A DNA stretch of 64,000 bases from Clostridia bacterium (lineage in GTDB: Bacteria > Bacillota > Clostridia > Christensenellales > UMGS416): NCBI GenBank assembly GCA_016938675.1, contig JAFGUF010000027.1, positions 62,001-126,000 of the forward strand, in the 5' to 3' direction. Each line of letters begins with the position of its first letter. Positions within the stretch are counted from its first letter, which is position 1. The translations under genes and the position numbers were made by a program. Under the pieces are notes generated by a model. The model was not told the origin of the DNA and made no database searches. It saw only the letters and a program-made list of their open reading frames with translations. This document shows positions 26,870-35,629 of the stretch, piece after piece.

Positions 26870-27730
26870 TTATGGCTGTGTAAAGGTTTGTGATGAGCAC
26901 GCATTACCTGATGCGTCGAATACGGATTGGTCTTTCAGTGTTATAACATAGTTTGAACTAGCAGTATCTATAAAAGCAGTTACTATAGCTGTTTGCGATC
27001 CCGCTACATGTGAGATGTTTGTAAGCGTTCCGTTGGTTGATATTGAAAAATCGCTTAAAGCTAAATCGCCCGACTTATCATCTTTTGAGTAAACGCCTGT
27101 TGTAAACGTTATTGTCAAAGTCAGAGTAGTTCCACTTTCATTAAACGTATGGCTCTGTACCAAATTTGTTGTAGGTGCATCAGGATCCGGATCTAGTGGT
27201 TGAAGTAAGCTTTCACTTGTTACCGTACACGCACGCCCAGAAGACAGATTTTTTAAATATATATAGCCTGATGTACCTTCATAGGATGTGTTCATCCATT
27301 TTCTGTCTGCGGAGATATCCCCTGAGACTGATATACCATATGGTATCTTGCCTACAACGTCAGAGTCAAAGCTTGCTGCTGTGTGTATCTGCAGCGCATC
27401 AACGTTAACCCATACAGTTCCGCTTGTTCCAACAGGCGGTGCTGTGATATATGGTGTCGTTGTGGCATCAACTGCCTGTGTCGGCTCTGTTGTTGGGGGA
27501 ACTGTTACAGGCTCCTCAGTAGCCGGCTCCGGCGTAACCGGTGCAACCGTAGGTATAGGTGTTGATTCAACTGTTGGTACGATTGTAGGTAGAGTGTTAT
27601 CTAATGCTTTGTCATCTGTGCCTGAGAGCTGCATATATATAAATATACCGATTACTGCTAAAATCAATACGCCCAGGACAGCAATAATAATTGGAAACCC
27701 ACTGCCTCCTCTTGACATTCCTCTGCTCAT
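26870..27730 (-). CDS. Membrane-anchored SH3b-domain protein with Thr/Pro linker
   Basis: A 286-residue protein with a Gly/Arg-rich N-terminus (MSRGMSRGGSG), one membrane helix at about residues 13-34, a long Thr/Pro/Glu linker at about 45-100 (PTVESTPIPTVAP and similar), and a bacterial SH3-type domain at about 105-170 (VWVNVDALQIHTAASFDSDV, GYIYLKNLSSG). A C-terminal beta-sandwich resembling Ig-like domains follows (about 185-286). It probably sits at the outer face of the membrane and may bind cell wall. The first or fifth codon could be the start. It has its own promoter and terminator. Confidence 0.75.
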   Translation of the reverse strand: MSRGMSRGGSGFPIIIAVLGVLILAVIGIFIYMQLSGTDDKALDNTLPTIVPTVESTPIPTVAPVTPEPATEEPVTVPPTTEPTQAVDATTTPYITAPPVGTSGTVWVNVDALQIHTAASFDSDVVGKIPYGISVSGDISADRKWMNTSYEGTSGYIYLKNLSSGRACTVTSESLLQPLDPDPDAPTTNLVQSHTFNESGTTLTLTITFTTGVYSKDDKSGDLALSDFSISTNGTLTNISHVAGSQTAIVTAFIDTASSNYVITLKDQSVFDASGNACSSQTFTQP

Positions 27731-27801
27731 TGTCTTTTTACCTTCCTTTATGTAGTAATAATACTAAATTTAATTTGATATATTCAAAATTTATAGTTAA
27801 C

Positions 27802-27829
27802 ATTATAGCATAATATCGGCACAAATCAA
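27802..27829 (-). promoter_or_regulatory. Promoter for the SH3b protein gene
   Basis: On the minus strand, TTGATT (27829-27824) and TATAAT (27807-27802) with a 16-base spacer and an extended TGC before the -10 box. The rest of the 27731-27962 gap is AT-rich, with nothing else that I can call. Confidence 0.75.
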
Positions 27830-27962
27830 TAGTGTTGTAACAATTTTGTAAAACTATGTTGGTAAAATCCCATTGATTCTTTACGAATTACAGCAAGCTG
27901 AATATCTCAAAAACTGAAATCCATCTTTTTCACATGTATCGCACTATAAATTTTGCTTTTCC

Positions 27963-28604
27963 TTATTGCTTCTCCTTGTTGCCAAGATGATAGCTGAGCG
28001 CCATCAATGAATCTGTTAAATGGATGTTTTCAACTATTACGTTGGGAGAAAATATGTCCGCGGGGGAAAAATTCCACACTGCTCCGACATTTGTTTTTTC
28101 TGCTATCTGCATCAGCTCCTTTGCCGCGTTCTGCGGAACGGAAAGAGCCATGATGTCAACATTGTTTTTTGTTATATATTCAGCCAGTGTTTTGGAATCC
28201 TGCACCTCCAGGTTTCCCACCCTTTTCCCAATCATTGACGGGCTGGAATCAAAAAGCGCCGCAATTTCAAAACCTTCCTTGCCGAATTCGCCGTAATTTG
28301 CAAGGGCCTTGCCGATATTGCCTGCTCCAACAATAACCACCCTCCATTGCTTGTCAATGTGAAGGATTTTCGCAATTCTCGTCTTGAGGTCAGATACCGG
28401 GTATCCGTAGCCCTGCTGGCCGAATCCGCCAAAGCTATTCAAATCCTGCCGAATCTGCGAGGCCTTAACCTCCAGCCTCTCCCCCAGCGACTGTGACGAG
28501 ATGTGATCCACCCCTGCAGCCTCTAGGTCGCACAGCTGTTTGTAGTATCTGGGCAGCCGTCTAATGATTGCATCTGATATTCTTTTTTGTGTTGGTTCTA
28601 TCAT
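27963..28604 (-). CDS. rex: Redox-sensing transcriptional repressor Rex
   Basis: Rex senses the NADH/NAD+ ratio and represses fermentation, hydrogen and respiration genes when NADH is low. The 213-residue protein has an N-terminal winged helix (ISSQSLGERLEVKASQIRQDL) followed by FGGFGQQGYGY. A Rossmann domain with VVIVGAGNIGKALANY near residue 85 follows, then the swapped C-terminal helix. ATG 28604 is preferred over GTG 28613, because AGAGGG lies 7-9 bases before the ATG. It is 24 bases downstream of the amino acid kinase gene on the same strand. Two candidate Rex sites occur in this window (7226 and 60976). Confidence 0.96.
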   Translation of the reverse strand: MIEPTQKRISDAIIRRLPRYYKQLCDLEAAGVDHISSQSLGERLEVKASQIRQDLNSFGGFGQQGYGYPVSDLKTRIAKILHIDKQWRVVIVGAGNIGKALANYGEFGKEGFEIAALFDSSPSMIGKRVGNLEVQDSKTLAEYITKNNVDIMALSVPQNAAKELMQIAEKTNVGAVWNFSPADIFSPNVIVENIHLTDSLMALSYHLGNKEKQ

Positions 28605-28628
28605 ATTTTTCACCCTCTGTTCAGGTAT

Positions 28629-29453
28629 TTAGATTATTTCGATTCTTGTTGAAGGTACTCTTCCCTCCAGTATATCATTTATGTTGTATTTCGCGTTGGC
28701 AATCAGCACTCTTGTTCCGTTCATGGCAGGTGGCATCACATATTGCAGCTTGGCGAATGCTCCGCCGGCACCCTTTCGGGATGCACCCACGCAGGCCTGC
28801 TGCAGCTGTTTTACCTTCTCTTCAAGGCTGTGGGCATCCTTTGCCACTATCTCCTCCACCAGGGATGACTCGTCTCCCGCCACTTTGTATATTCCGTATA
28901 CTGATGTAAGGATAAGCAGGACAGGCGCCTCAACCAGTGAGCAGATTACCGCCGCGGTTTCGTCATTGTCGACGCACTCCACTGCTGCCTTGCCACCATT
29001 TTTCAGCAGGGATATTTCCCTGCGCCTGTTTTCATCATAGCTTACTGGGTCATTGTAGTTGATTATGGGTATCGTGTTCTGCCCCGGGCACCTTTGCAGG
29101 AATTTTTTTATGTGGTCTCTTTTTTCGCTGTCGTTGAAATGAGTATGCTCAACAAGCAGCTGACGCACAGAATATTTGGGCGATATGAATTTGCGGTAGT
29201 TTTCCATCAGCACGCTCTGGCCCTGCGCCGCATAGTCGGATTTAGTCTCCTCTTCATCCCCGGTTATCTCTTTGCCATTCCTGTTTATGTAATCCAGTCT
29301 GCCGATTTCCGTCGCGCCTGAGCTTACCCATACCATGCCGGGCTTTAGTTCCCTGCCAAGCCTGCTGAATATATTGTAATCTATATCATTTTCGCCTGAT
29401 CTAATCAAGGCCATTGAGCCGATCTTTCCGACCAGATGAATCTTATTCGACAT
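28629..29453 (-). CDS. Amino acid kinase family protein (glutamate 5-kinase/UMP kinase fold)
   Basis: A 274-residue protein of the amino acid kinase fold. It has WVSSGATEIGR near residue 43, IPIINYNDPVSYDE near residue 127, and ECVDNDETAAVICSLVEAPVLLILTSVYGIY at about 158-189, matching the NDxLxA/VxxLxxLTDVxGLY region of ProB-like kinases. The canonical Lys-rich N-terminal phosphate loop is shortened (LVGKIGSMAL), and there is no PUA domain. The precise substrate is uncertain; annotators often call such clostridial proteins uridylate or glutamate 5-kinases. It precedes rex in the same transcript. Confidence 0.75.
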   Translation of the reverse strand: MSNKIHLVGKIGSMALIRSGENDIDYNIFSRLGRELKPGMVWVSSGATEIGRLDYINRNGKEITGDEEETKSDYAAQGQSVLMENYRKFISPKYSVRQLLVEHTHFNDSEKRDHIKKFLQRCPGQNTIPIINYNDPVSYDENRRREISLLKNGGKAAVECVDNDETAAVICSLVEAPVLLILTSVYGIYKVAGDESSLVEEIVAKDAHSLEEKVKQLQQACVGASRKGAGGAFAKLQYVMPPAMNGTRVLIANAKYNINDILEGRVPSTRIEII

Positions 29454-29497
29454 TAATAATATGCCTCCTGAAATATTTGTGTAAGTGAGTTAATGAA

Positions 29498-29526
29498 ATT
29501 ATAACAAAAAGATATACCTTTTTCAA
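29498..29526 (-). promoter_or_regulatory. Promoter for the kinase-rex operon
   Basis: On the minus strand, TTGAAA (29526-29521) and TATAAT (29503-29498) with a 17-base spacer, about 45 bases before the kinase start. Confidence 0.75.
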
Positions 29527-29599
29527 TAAACTTACAAAAGTTGCTCGCCTTTTGCTTTCTGCTCCATTTAGGCAGCATTTTTATAATGTTTATTAAGGC

Positions 29600-29628
29600 T
29601 AGAAAATATTATACATACATGCTATAAT
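29600..29628 (+). promoter_or_regulatory. Promoter for the SbcD-like/YhaN-like operon
   Basis: An extended -10 TGC-TATAAT (29620-29628), with a weak -35 TAGAAA (29600-29605) 17 bases upstream, divergent from the kinase-rex promoter. Confidence 0.6.
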
Positions 29629-29670
29629 TATCTATGTATATATATTAACAGGCAGCAGAGAATAGGGATA

Positions 29671-30858
29671 ATGGCGTATAAATTTGTACAAATTTCAGAT
29701 GTAGGCTTCAATCACTCTTTATCCACGGATTCGGAGATAAACAAGTATGTTGAAAATCTCCGCAGGGAAAGCTTCATTAAAGTTATTGATTTGTGCATCG
29801 AAGAGAAGGCAACAGCGCTGCTGATCCTAGGCAATCTATACGATGAGCAACATATCACCTTCGAAAATGCCAGATTGATTAAAAAGAGCTTTGCGCGGCT
29901 GAAATCCAACGACATTGCCATAGTTTATGCACACGGCAGCCTCGACAAGGGATATTTCTTAGACAGTATAGAAAACGACATAATTGAGATAAAAAACAGA
30001 TACACAAGCCAGGTGTATTCCCTGCCTTTCGGAATCGACTCTGTAAACTTTGAGGGAATAGGGTATAGCAAAAGGCTAGTTTTTCAGGATGAATACCTAG
30101 AACCTAAGGATGATGACACCCCGTCAGTAGGGCTTATGTACATAGACAGCAGCCTCTATAAGGAAGAAACACTGGAGCTCCTGCATAGAAGGCTGGAGAA
30201 AAGCACTGCGCTCTACTGGGCATTGGGCGGCAGCGACGGCGAGCGCGCATCCGTGCAGGGCACGAATTTCTACTACGCGGGGCACCTTTGCCCCAAGCAG
30301 TCAGACGGGCCAGGATGCCTGATGATAAATATTACAAACAAACTCAAGGTCAGCGTAAGCCCTGTTTCTTTATGCGATGTAGCCTTCACCACAATCAGGG
30401 TGGATGACGCCTACAAAAGCAAGGATATCTATCAGCTGATGGAAAGATGCGCGGACCTGATAATGAAAAGCAAAGTACCGGGATGCGAAATGATAGTCAA
30501 TCTTGTTCTCTCCGGGCCTTGCTCATGCTATAATCAATTGGTAACCCACCGTGAGGAGCTTCAGGGAGAAATCTCCAAAATAACCGAAACGGCGCTTAAT
30601 ATAAACATAAATAATCTCACAAAGGCAATTAAGCCTGAAGGGAGAATAGAGGAAGAGAGCCATATTACGGAGCTTTTGGATGAGTGCATCAGGCTGTATG
30701 ATGATGAAGAGCTATATAACCGCACCATAAACAGCCTAAAAGCAAAAAGGGTGTTCTACGGCAGGGAGGGCTCCACGGCGGACAAAAGAAAAATATTAGA
30801 AGGCGTTGATTCTATACTATTAGAATCTGCAATTAAGGAGGACGGCCATGATTATTAA
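29671..30858 (+). CDS. Degenerate SbcD/YhaO-like metallophosphoesterase
   Basis: A 395-residue protein with the layout of YhaO/SbcD DNA-repair phosphoesterases, but most metal ligands are replaced. The usual DxH is D10-V-G12, the usual GDLYD is GNLYD (Asp to Asn55), and GNHD is GSLD (Asn to Ser90, His to Leu91). The later His in a GLLHG-like strand is Tyr157, and the final GHxH is GGSD (Gly187, Asp189). The surrounding strands (ALLILGNLYD, ALYWALGG, YYAGHLCPKQ) still align, so the fold is probably kept and the nuclease activity probably lost. It overlaps the YhaN-like ATPase by 11 bases, so it may act as a structural partner of that ATPase. Confidence 0.8.
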   Translation: MAYKFVQISDVGFNHSLSTDSEINKYVENLRRESFIKVIDLCIEEKATALLILGNLYDEQHITFENARLIKKSFARLKSNDIAIVYAHGSLDKGYFLDSIENDIIEIKNRYTSQVYSLPFGIDSVNFEGIGYSKRLVFQDEYLEPKDDDTPSVGLMYIDSSLYKEETLELLHRRLEKSTALYWALGGSDGERASVQGTNFYYAGHLCPKQSDGPGCLMINITNKLKVSVSPVSLCDVAFTTIRVDDAYKSKDIYQLMERCADLIMKSKVPGCEMIVNLVLSGPCSCYNQLVTHREELQGEISKITETALNININNLTKAIKPEGRIEEESHITELLDECIRLYDDEELYNRTINSLKAKRVFYGREGSTADKRKILEGVDSILLESAIKEDGHDY

Positions 30859-33800
30859 AAGCATTTCTGCGGAAAATTTCGGTAAATTCGACAGGTATAC
30901 TGTGAATTTAAGCGACAACATAAATGTTTTTTATGGCGACAACGAAGCCGGCAAAACCACATTGTATGAAATCATATCAATTCTGCTCTTCGCCCCGTCT
31001 ACGGATGAAGAGATGGCCGAAAGCAACAAGCTGATAAAATCCGATGAAAAGTACGCCCGTGTGTATGCTATTATCAATCTTGAAGGCAAGGAAATATCCA
31101 TTGCCCGAGAAATATATAATAATAATACAAACCTTTCAATAGCGGATCAGGATAATGTTTCAAGCCTGGGCAATGTAAACGTTCCTTTTATCGGTGACTT
31201 AACGAAGGATATGTATGAAGCCTTCCATACAATAGATTACTATAACATGGCTACCATAACCAACAATGTATGGCAGCAAATAATAAAAGTAATAGATGAA
31301 TCCCACGGCGCTCCCAGAGTGACGCCCGATTACAGTTCCTCAGATGAAGAAAAACCGGAGAAAATAAAATCCAGCTTCGAAGATGAAATAAAGAAAAGAG
31401 AAGAAGAGAAAAAGCAGCTTGAAGACCGCCTTAGAGAGGCGCAGAAAATGCAGAAAAAGATGATATCCAATCAGGATAAGATAGATGATCTGCTGAGCGA
31501 GCTTGAAGATGTGGAAAACAACATTGAGCTGGAAAGCTCATATCTGAAAGAAGCTCATAAAATGAACCAGATACGAGAAACAATCAAAAAGACGCAGGAT
31601 CTTACTTTGGAGCTTGAAAAGTACAAGAATTTAAAGCCTTGGATGCCAAATCTCAGAGAGTATTATGAGCGGCTTGTTCTATATGCCGAAAACAAAGCGA
31701 ACGGAATAGAAAATCCGCTAGAAATGTTTGACGATTTGGAAAGAACCGCTGCCGAAGAGCTGGTCTACGGCGACGCAGAGCCCGACCTTTCTTCAGCTGA
31801 AGAAAAACCAGTGGAAGAAAAGCCTGAAATAGTAGAAGAAAAACCTGCTAAAAAGCGTGTCAATTTGTATGATAATATTAAGCTGCCTTCAGAAGATGAC
31901 TATATAATGGCGAAAAAGCGCATAGACAAGTTCATAAAGGAAAACTACATGGATAATCCGGAAAAGATGACTGAAGTCGCCGAATTAAATGACGAGCTGG
32001 AAGACGTGCTGCCTGAAGAAATCATTGAAAATACCATAGAAGAAAAACCAGAGCCGGAAATAAAGCCGCTGGAAATAAGGAAACCCAAGGATATGACAAA
32101 GAAAGCAGACGAAAGCGAAGATAAAACTGCCGTTAATAATTACGGCCAAACCAATCCATATTCTGATAATTTCTTCCCCAACATGGGAAGGGTTAATTAT
32201 TCAGGCAAAAACATGCCTGAGGCGGATGAAGACGACGACGAGGACAAATATTCACCCAGCTCTTCTAATGACTTGCCTAAACAGAGCAAGAAAGTCGACG
32301 AGAAAGATATGAACACAAAAGGCGATAAAAAGGAAGAAGATATCCTTAAAGCTGAGCAGTTCCTTAATAGTATCAACATGCAGGAGATAATTGCAGCGTC
32401 AAAGGAGACCGTCGAAGTCAGCGAAGAGGCTCAGGAAGAGATAGACAAAGCAAAATTAAGGTATAATATAATTGCCAAAAGGATATTCAGCAAGGATGTT
32501 GAAATGTCTGAGCTTTCTGATAAATTAAAAAAGCTGGATACAAATGTTATATACAAAGCAATAGTCAAATATAAAGGCCTTGCGCAGAAACAGCGTTCAG
32601 CCGAGCATATCACGGATGCGCCGACTGAAAAGAAACAGGCTGCTTCCAGCTCATCCTTTGCGCTTGGCGTTGTAGCATTCTTCAGCCTGCTTCTAGGGCT
32701 AGCTTGCTTCTTTATTGACCAAATAGTATCAATATTCTATGATATAGAAATCATAAAAACCATAGGCGAAGTGCTTAGCGACATGCCGTTAAGCGATATA
32801 ATTCCCGGTAACGTGCTTTCAGGCGGGGCCTTCTCGCTAATCGCCGTTCTTTTGATTGTGGCAATAATGCTGGGGAATGACAAAGGCGAAGTTGCAGCAG
32901 AGACCATAAACATGAGCGAAGTGGAGCTGGATGAACTCAAAAACAATATACGCCTTGCCAAAAGGGAAGTTGTAGATTCCCTTCAGGGGTTCCCGATTCC
33001 GGCACCTTACCTTGATAATCCAAACAACTCCATAATATCCATTATAAATGAGTTGCGGGAAGCCGAAGAAACATACAAGGAACTGATTATTGAAAGTACA
33101 CTGCCGAAAAACGAAAACTACAGGGCATTATGGGCATTGTCAAAGAAAGTACTTCCTGAGCAGGAGCTAAGCAGCGACTTGTTTGACAACATTGCCAAAA
33201 TCCGCCTGAAAATTAAGGATTTTAAGGACGAAAAAGCCGAACAGGATCGCAAGCTAAAAGACGCGAAAATGAGAATAGACCTAATGTCTTCTTCCCCGTC
33301 TTCAAGGAAAAGTGAATCATTGGATCCTATGGATAAATTCGAGAGCTTCAAAAGCACCACACCCGGAACATCACAATTTTCTTCCGGAAACTATTCTGGC
33401 GGGCTTGATGAAAATCAGTTCCCCGGAATGGACCCCAAGCAATCACCTGAAGCCTCTCAGCCAAGTGCATTCGGAATACCTGAGCCAAGCAATACCGGAA
33501 ATATTCCACCCCAATCTGAGCAATCTGATAACGATACTTCATCGCCGTTTAATTTCCCTGGCCAAGGCAACCTGGATTTCTCCCAGCCTGAGCGCAAGGA
33601 TTACCCCGAGAACAGCCCTGCTTTAGGTTCGGCCAATAATTTCGGTTACCCTTCAGATACAAGCGGAATTACAAAAGCAGAAAACGACACCGGTTACCCC
33701 TCTGACGGCGGCATATTCGGAACTCCGAAAAATCCCGACTTTTCAATGGATACTTCTCAGTTTGGCGCTGCAAAGGAACCCTCATATCCTTCAGAAAGCC

Positions 33801-35539
33801 CTGCACAGCCTGACTTTGGGTTCAAAAAGCCCGATATTGAAAATGAGAGTCCAACACCTAAAACGGATGACTTTGGTATTCCCGGAATAAACAGATACTC
33901 AGGCAGCACCACGCCGGAAACAGAAACCGCCTTTAAAATTCCGGAAACAGACCAAAAGCCATCTTTCATTAGCGAACCGGTAAAAGATGCATCCGAAGAG
34001 AGCAATGATTTCGGTATACCCGGAATAAGAAGGTACACAGGCAGCGACACCCAGCAGCAGCCTGAAGCTAATAAAGGATCTGATTTTGGTATTCCCGGAA
34101 TAAACAAATATAGTGAGCCTGTCTCAACACCTCCGGAAACAGAAGCTAAACCGGAAGAAGAAAATGAATTCGGAATTCCGGGCATACACCGGTATACAGG
34201 CAGCGCTCCTGCAGAGGAAAAATCTCAGCCGCAGCAGAGCTCATTTGGCAATCTTCCCGGAATCGACAAATTCTCCAATAGAAATGAGCAACCAGCAGAA
34301 AAAACCTCTGACACTCCATTTTTCGTGCCTCCTTCTGCGGTTCCAGCCGAAGCTGCAGCGGCAGCTACAGGCGCAGCTATAGCCAGCGGCCTGCCGGGTC
34401 TTGATATGTTCTCCAACAGAAATGAACAGCAGAACAAACCCGTGCCTGCAGAAGAGCAGCCCGTAGAATCAGCGCCAGTTGAGGAGACACCACCAGAAGA
34501 ATCAGAAAACGAATTCGGAATCCCAGGAATTACCAAGTACCCTGCATACAATCCTGATGAGCAGAAGATAGAAGCGGCTGTTCCTGAAATTGAAGAGGAG
34601 CATATAGCAGTGGATGAACCGGAAGAAACAGCGCCTGTTGAGGAAGCAGAGGAGCCTGTTCCCGTAGTACCTGCTGAAAAAGACCGCCGGGAAAAAGAGC
34701 TGGATAAAATGCTGGAGATACTTGGAGACGACCCCGAATCGGCAATTCGCGAAGTTGAAGACATGACCAGAGAACTCCACTACGAAATAATAAAGAGAGA
34801 CAAATCTATGGCTGAGCTTCTCAAGCTCAACGACGCCGCAGTAAGACTGTCTACATTGTCTTCAAACAAATGGCCCTATAAGCAAAAAGCAATTGATGCC
34901 AGCACGGAAAGAGTAGATGACCTAGAGGCTGATAAACTGAAGCTTAAGCGCCATATAGAAATGCTTCTGGGAAAAATGACAGATGTAGAATATGAAGATA
35001 CTCCACAGGCAATATCTGATAGACTTAAAACTATTGAAGAAGAAATAGAGCAGCTTAAGCTGGAAAACGACAAACATGCTATAGCCGAAGAAATTCTTGA
35101 AAAGAAAAAGCTGCTTGACATGTCATCAGGCCCCGACAGATCCTACATAATTGATGATACCAGCGAATATATGAAGGAGCTTACCTTAGGCAAATATGTT
35201 CAGGTTAAGATTAATGATAATTTAACAGGCCTTGCAATCTGTGATAAAGATGGACAGTGGTTCGATACTACAAAAGACAGATTGTCTCAAGCAACGAGAG
35301 AGCAGCTATATTTGGCACTAAGGGTTTCAATAGCTGATTTATTCGATGAAAAGTCGTTGATCTTCCCAATGTTCTTTGACGAAGCACTGATCACCTGGGA
35401 CAAGAGACGAATGAAAGCCGTAATGAGACTATTGAGCAAGATGTCCATGCATAGACAGGTAATAATATTCACATGCCATGACTGGCTCAGAGATATGATA
35501 GGTGATTATTTAATAGGTGCTAAAATTATTGAAATGTAG
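30848..35539 (+). CDS. YhaN-like AAA/SMC-type ATPase with membrane segments and repeat-bearing linker
   Basis: A 1563-residue protein, much longer than YhaN of Bacillus (about 960). N-terminal ATPase half: Walker A YGDNEAGKTT at residues 29-38. Coiled coil at about 175-260. A Glu/Pro/Lys-rich stretch follows at about 300-520. Two hydrophobic helices lie near 602-625 and 659-676. A long Pro/Ser/Glu/Gln-rich linker at about 840-1240 carries seven FGIPGI-type motifs. A second coiled coil lies at about 1290-1430. C-terminal ATPase half: ABC-like signature LSQATREQLYLALR (about 1479), Walker B FPMFFDEALITWD with Asp1511-Glu1512, and switch His in FTCHDW. The ends should join into an SMC/Rad50-like head, with the middle tied to the membrane. 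Partner: the overlapping SbcD-like protein. Confidence 0.85.
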   Translation: MIIKSISAENFGKFDRYTVNLSDNINVFYGDNEAGKTTLYEIISILLFAPSTDEEMAESNKLIKSDEKYARVYAIINLEGKEISIAREIYNNNTNLSIADQDNVSSLGNVNVPFIGDLTKDMYEAFHTIDYYNMATITNNVWQQIIKVIDESHGAPRVTPDYSSSDEEKPEKIKSSFEDEIKKREEEKKQLEDRLREAQKMQKKMISNQDKIDDLLSELEDVENNIELESSYLKEAHKMNQIRETIKKTQDLTLELEKYKNLKPWMPNLREYYERLVLYAENKANGIENPLEMFDDLERTAAEELVYGDAEPDLSSAEEKPVEEKPEIVEEKPAKKRVNLYDNIKLPSEDDYIMAKKRIDKFIKENYMDNPEKMTEVAELNDELEDVLPEEIIENTIEEKPEPEIKPLEIRKPKDMTKKADESEDKTAVNNYGQTNPYSDNFFPNMGRVNYSGKNMPEADEDDDEDKYSPSSSNDLPKQSKKVDEKDMNTKGDKKEEDILKAEQFLNSINMQEIIAASKETVEVSEEAQEEIDKAKLRYNIIAKRIFSKDVEMSELSDKLKKLDTNVIYKAIVKYKGLAQKQRSAEHITDAPTEKKQAASSSSFALGVVAFFSLLLGLACFFIDQIVSIFYDIEIIKTIGEVLSDMPLSDIIPGNVLSGGAFSLIAVLLIVAIMLGNDKGEVAAETINMSEVELDELKNNIRLAKREVVDSLQGFPIPAPYLDNPNNSIISIINELREAEETYKELIIESTLPKNENYRALWALSKKVLPEQELSSDLFDNIAKIRLKIKDFKDEKAEQDRKLKDAKMRIDLMSSSPSSRKSESLDPMDKFESFKSTTPGTSQFSSGNYSGGLDENQFPGMDPKQSPEASQPSAFGIPEPSNTGNIPPQSEQSDNDTSSPFNFPGQGNLDFSQPERKDYPENSPALGSANNFGYPSDTSGITKAENDTGYPSDGGIFGTPKNPDFSMDTSQFGAAKEPSYPSESPAQPDFGFKKPDIENESPTPKTDDFGIPGINRYSGSTTPETETAFKIPETDQKPSFISEPVKDASEESNDFGIPGIRRYTGSDTQQQPEANKGSDFGIPGINKYSEPVSTPPETEAKPEEENEFGIPGIHRYTGSAPAEEKSQPQQSSFGNLPGIDKFSNRNEQPAEKTSDTPFFVPPSAVPAEAAAAATGAAIASGLPGLDMFSNRNEQQNKPVPAEEQPVESAPVEETPPEESENEFGIPGITKYPAYNPDEQKIEAAVPEIEEEHIAVDEPEETAPVEEAEEPVPVVPAEKDRREKELDKMLEILGDDPESAIREVEDMTRELHYEIIKRDKSMAELLKLNDAAVRLSTLSSNKWPYKQKAIDASTERVDDLEADKLKLKRHIEMLLGKMTDVEYEDTPQAISDRLKTIEEEIEQLKLENDKHAIAEEILEKKKLLDMSSGPDRSYIIDDTSEYMKELTLGKYVQVKINDNLTGLAICDKDGQWFDTTKDRLSQATREQLYLALRVSIADLFDEKSLIFPMFFDEALITWDKRRMKAVMRLLSKMSMHRQVIIFTCHDWLRDMIGDYLIGAKIIEM
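33866..34546 (+). repeat. Seven FGIPGI-type peptide repeats within the YhaN-like gene
   Basis: Motifs of form [D/N/S][D/E]FGIPGI-x-[R/K]-Y-[S/T]-G start at Phe1009, 1055, 1080, 1108 and 1223. Two variants, FGNLPGIDKFSNRNEQ (1133) and GLPGLDMFSNRNEQ (near Leu1182), complete the set. Spacing varies from 25 to about 49 residues, and the codons differ between copies (for example TTTGGTATTCCC versus TTCGGAATTCCG). Confidence 0.9.
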
Positions 35540-35561
35540 CCCAAATAATAACTAATTTTTC

Positions 35562-35590
35562 AAAAGAACAACGAAAGTTGTTCTTTTTTT
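35562..35590 (+). terminator. Terminator after the YhaN-like gene
   Basis: An 11-bp stem (35562-35572 with 35577-35587) with a GAAA tetraloop and a T run. Confidence 0.9.
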
Positions 35591-35600
35591 ATTTAAAGAG

Positions 35601-35629
35601 TTGACATTTGAATAACATTAGTGTACTAT
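35601..35629 (+). promoter_or_regulatory. Promoter of the GntR-ABC operon
   Basis: TTGACA (35601-35606) and TACTAT (35624-35629) with a 17-base spacer. Confidence 0.8.

Noticed and set aside
29480-29503. Possible Rex autoregulatory site (TTGTTA ... TTAAC) at the kinase-rex promoter
   Set aside because: The half-sites are about 8 bases apart, which does not fit the fixed spacing of Rex operators, and the right arm is incomplete.
33757-34764. Long minus-strand open frames opposite the FGIPGI repeat region
   Set aside because: They mirror the repetitive low-complexity coding strand, lack ribosome sites, and give low-complexity Ser/Gly-rich products.
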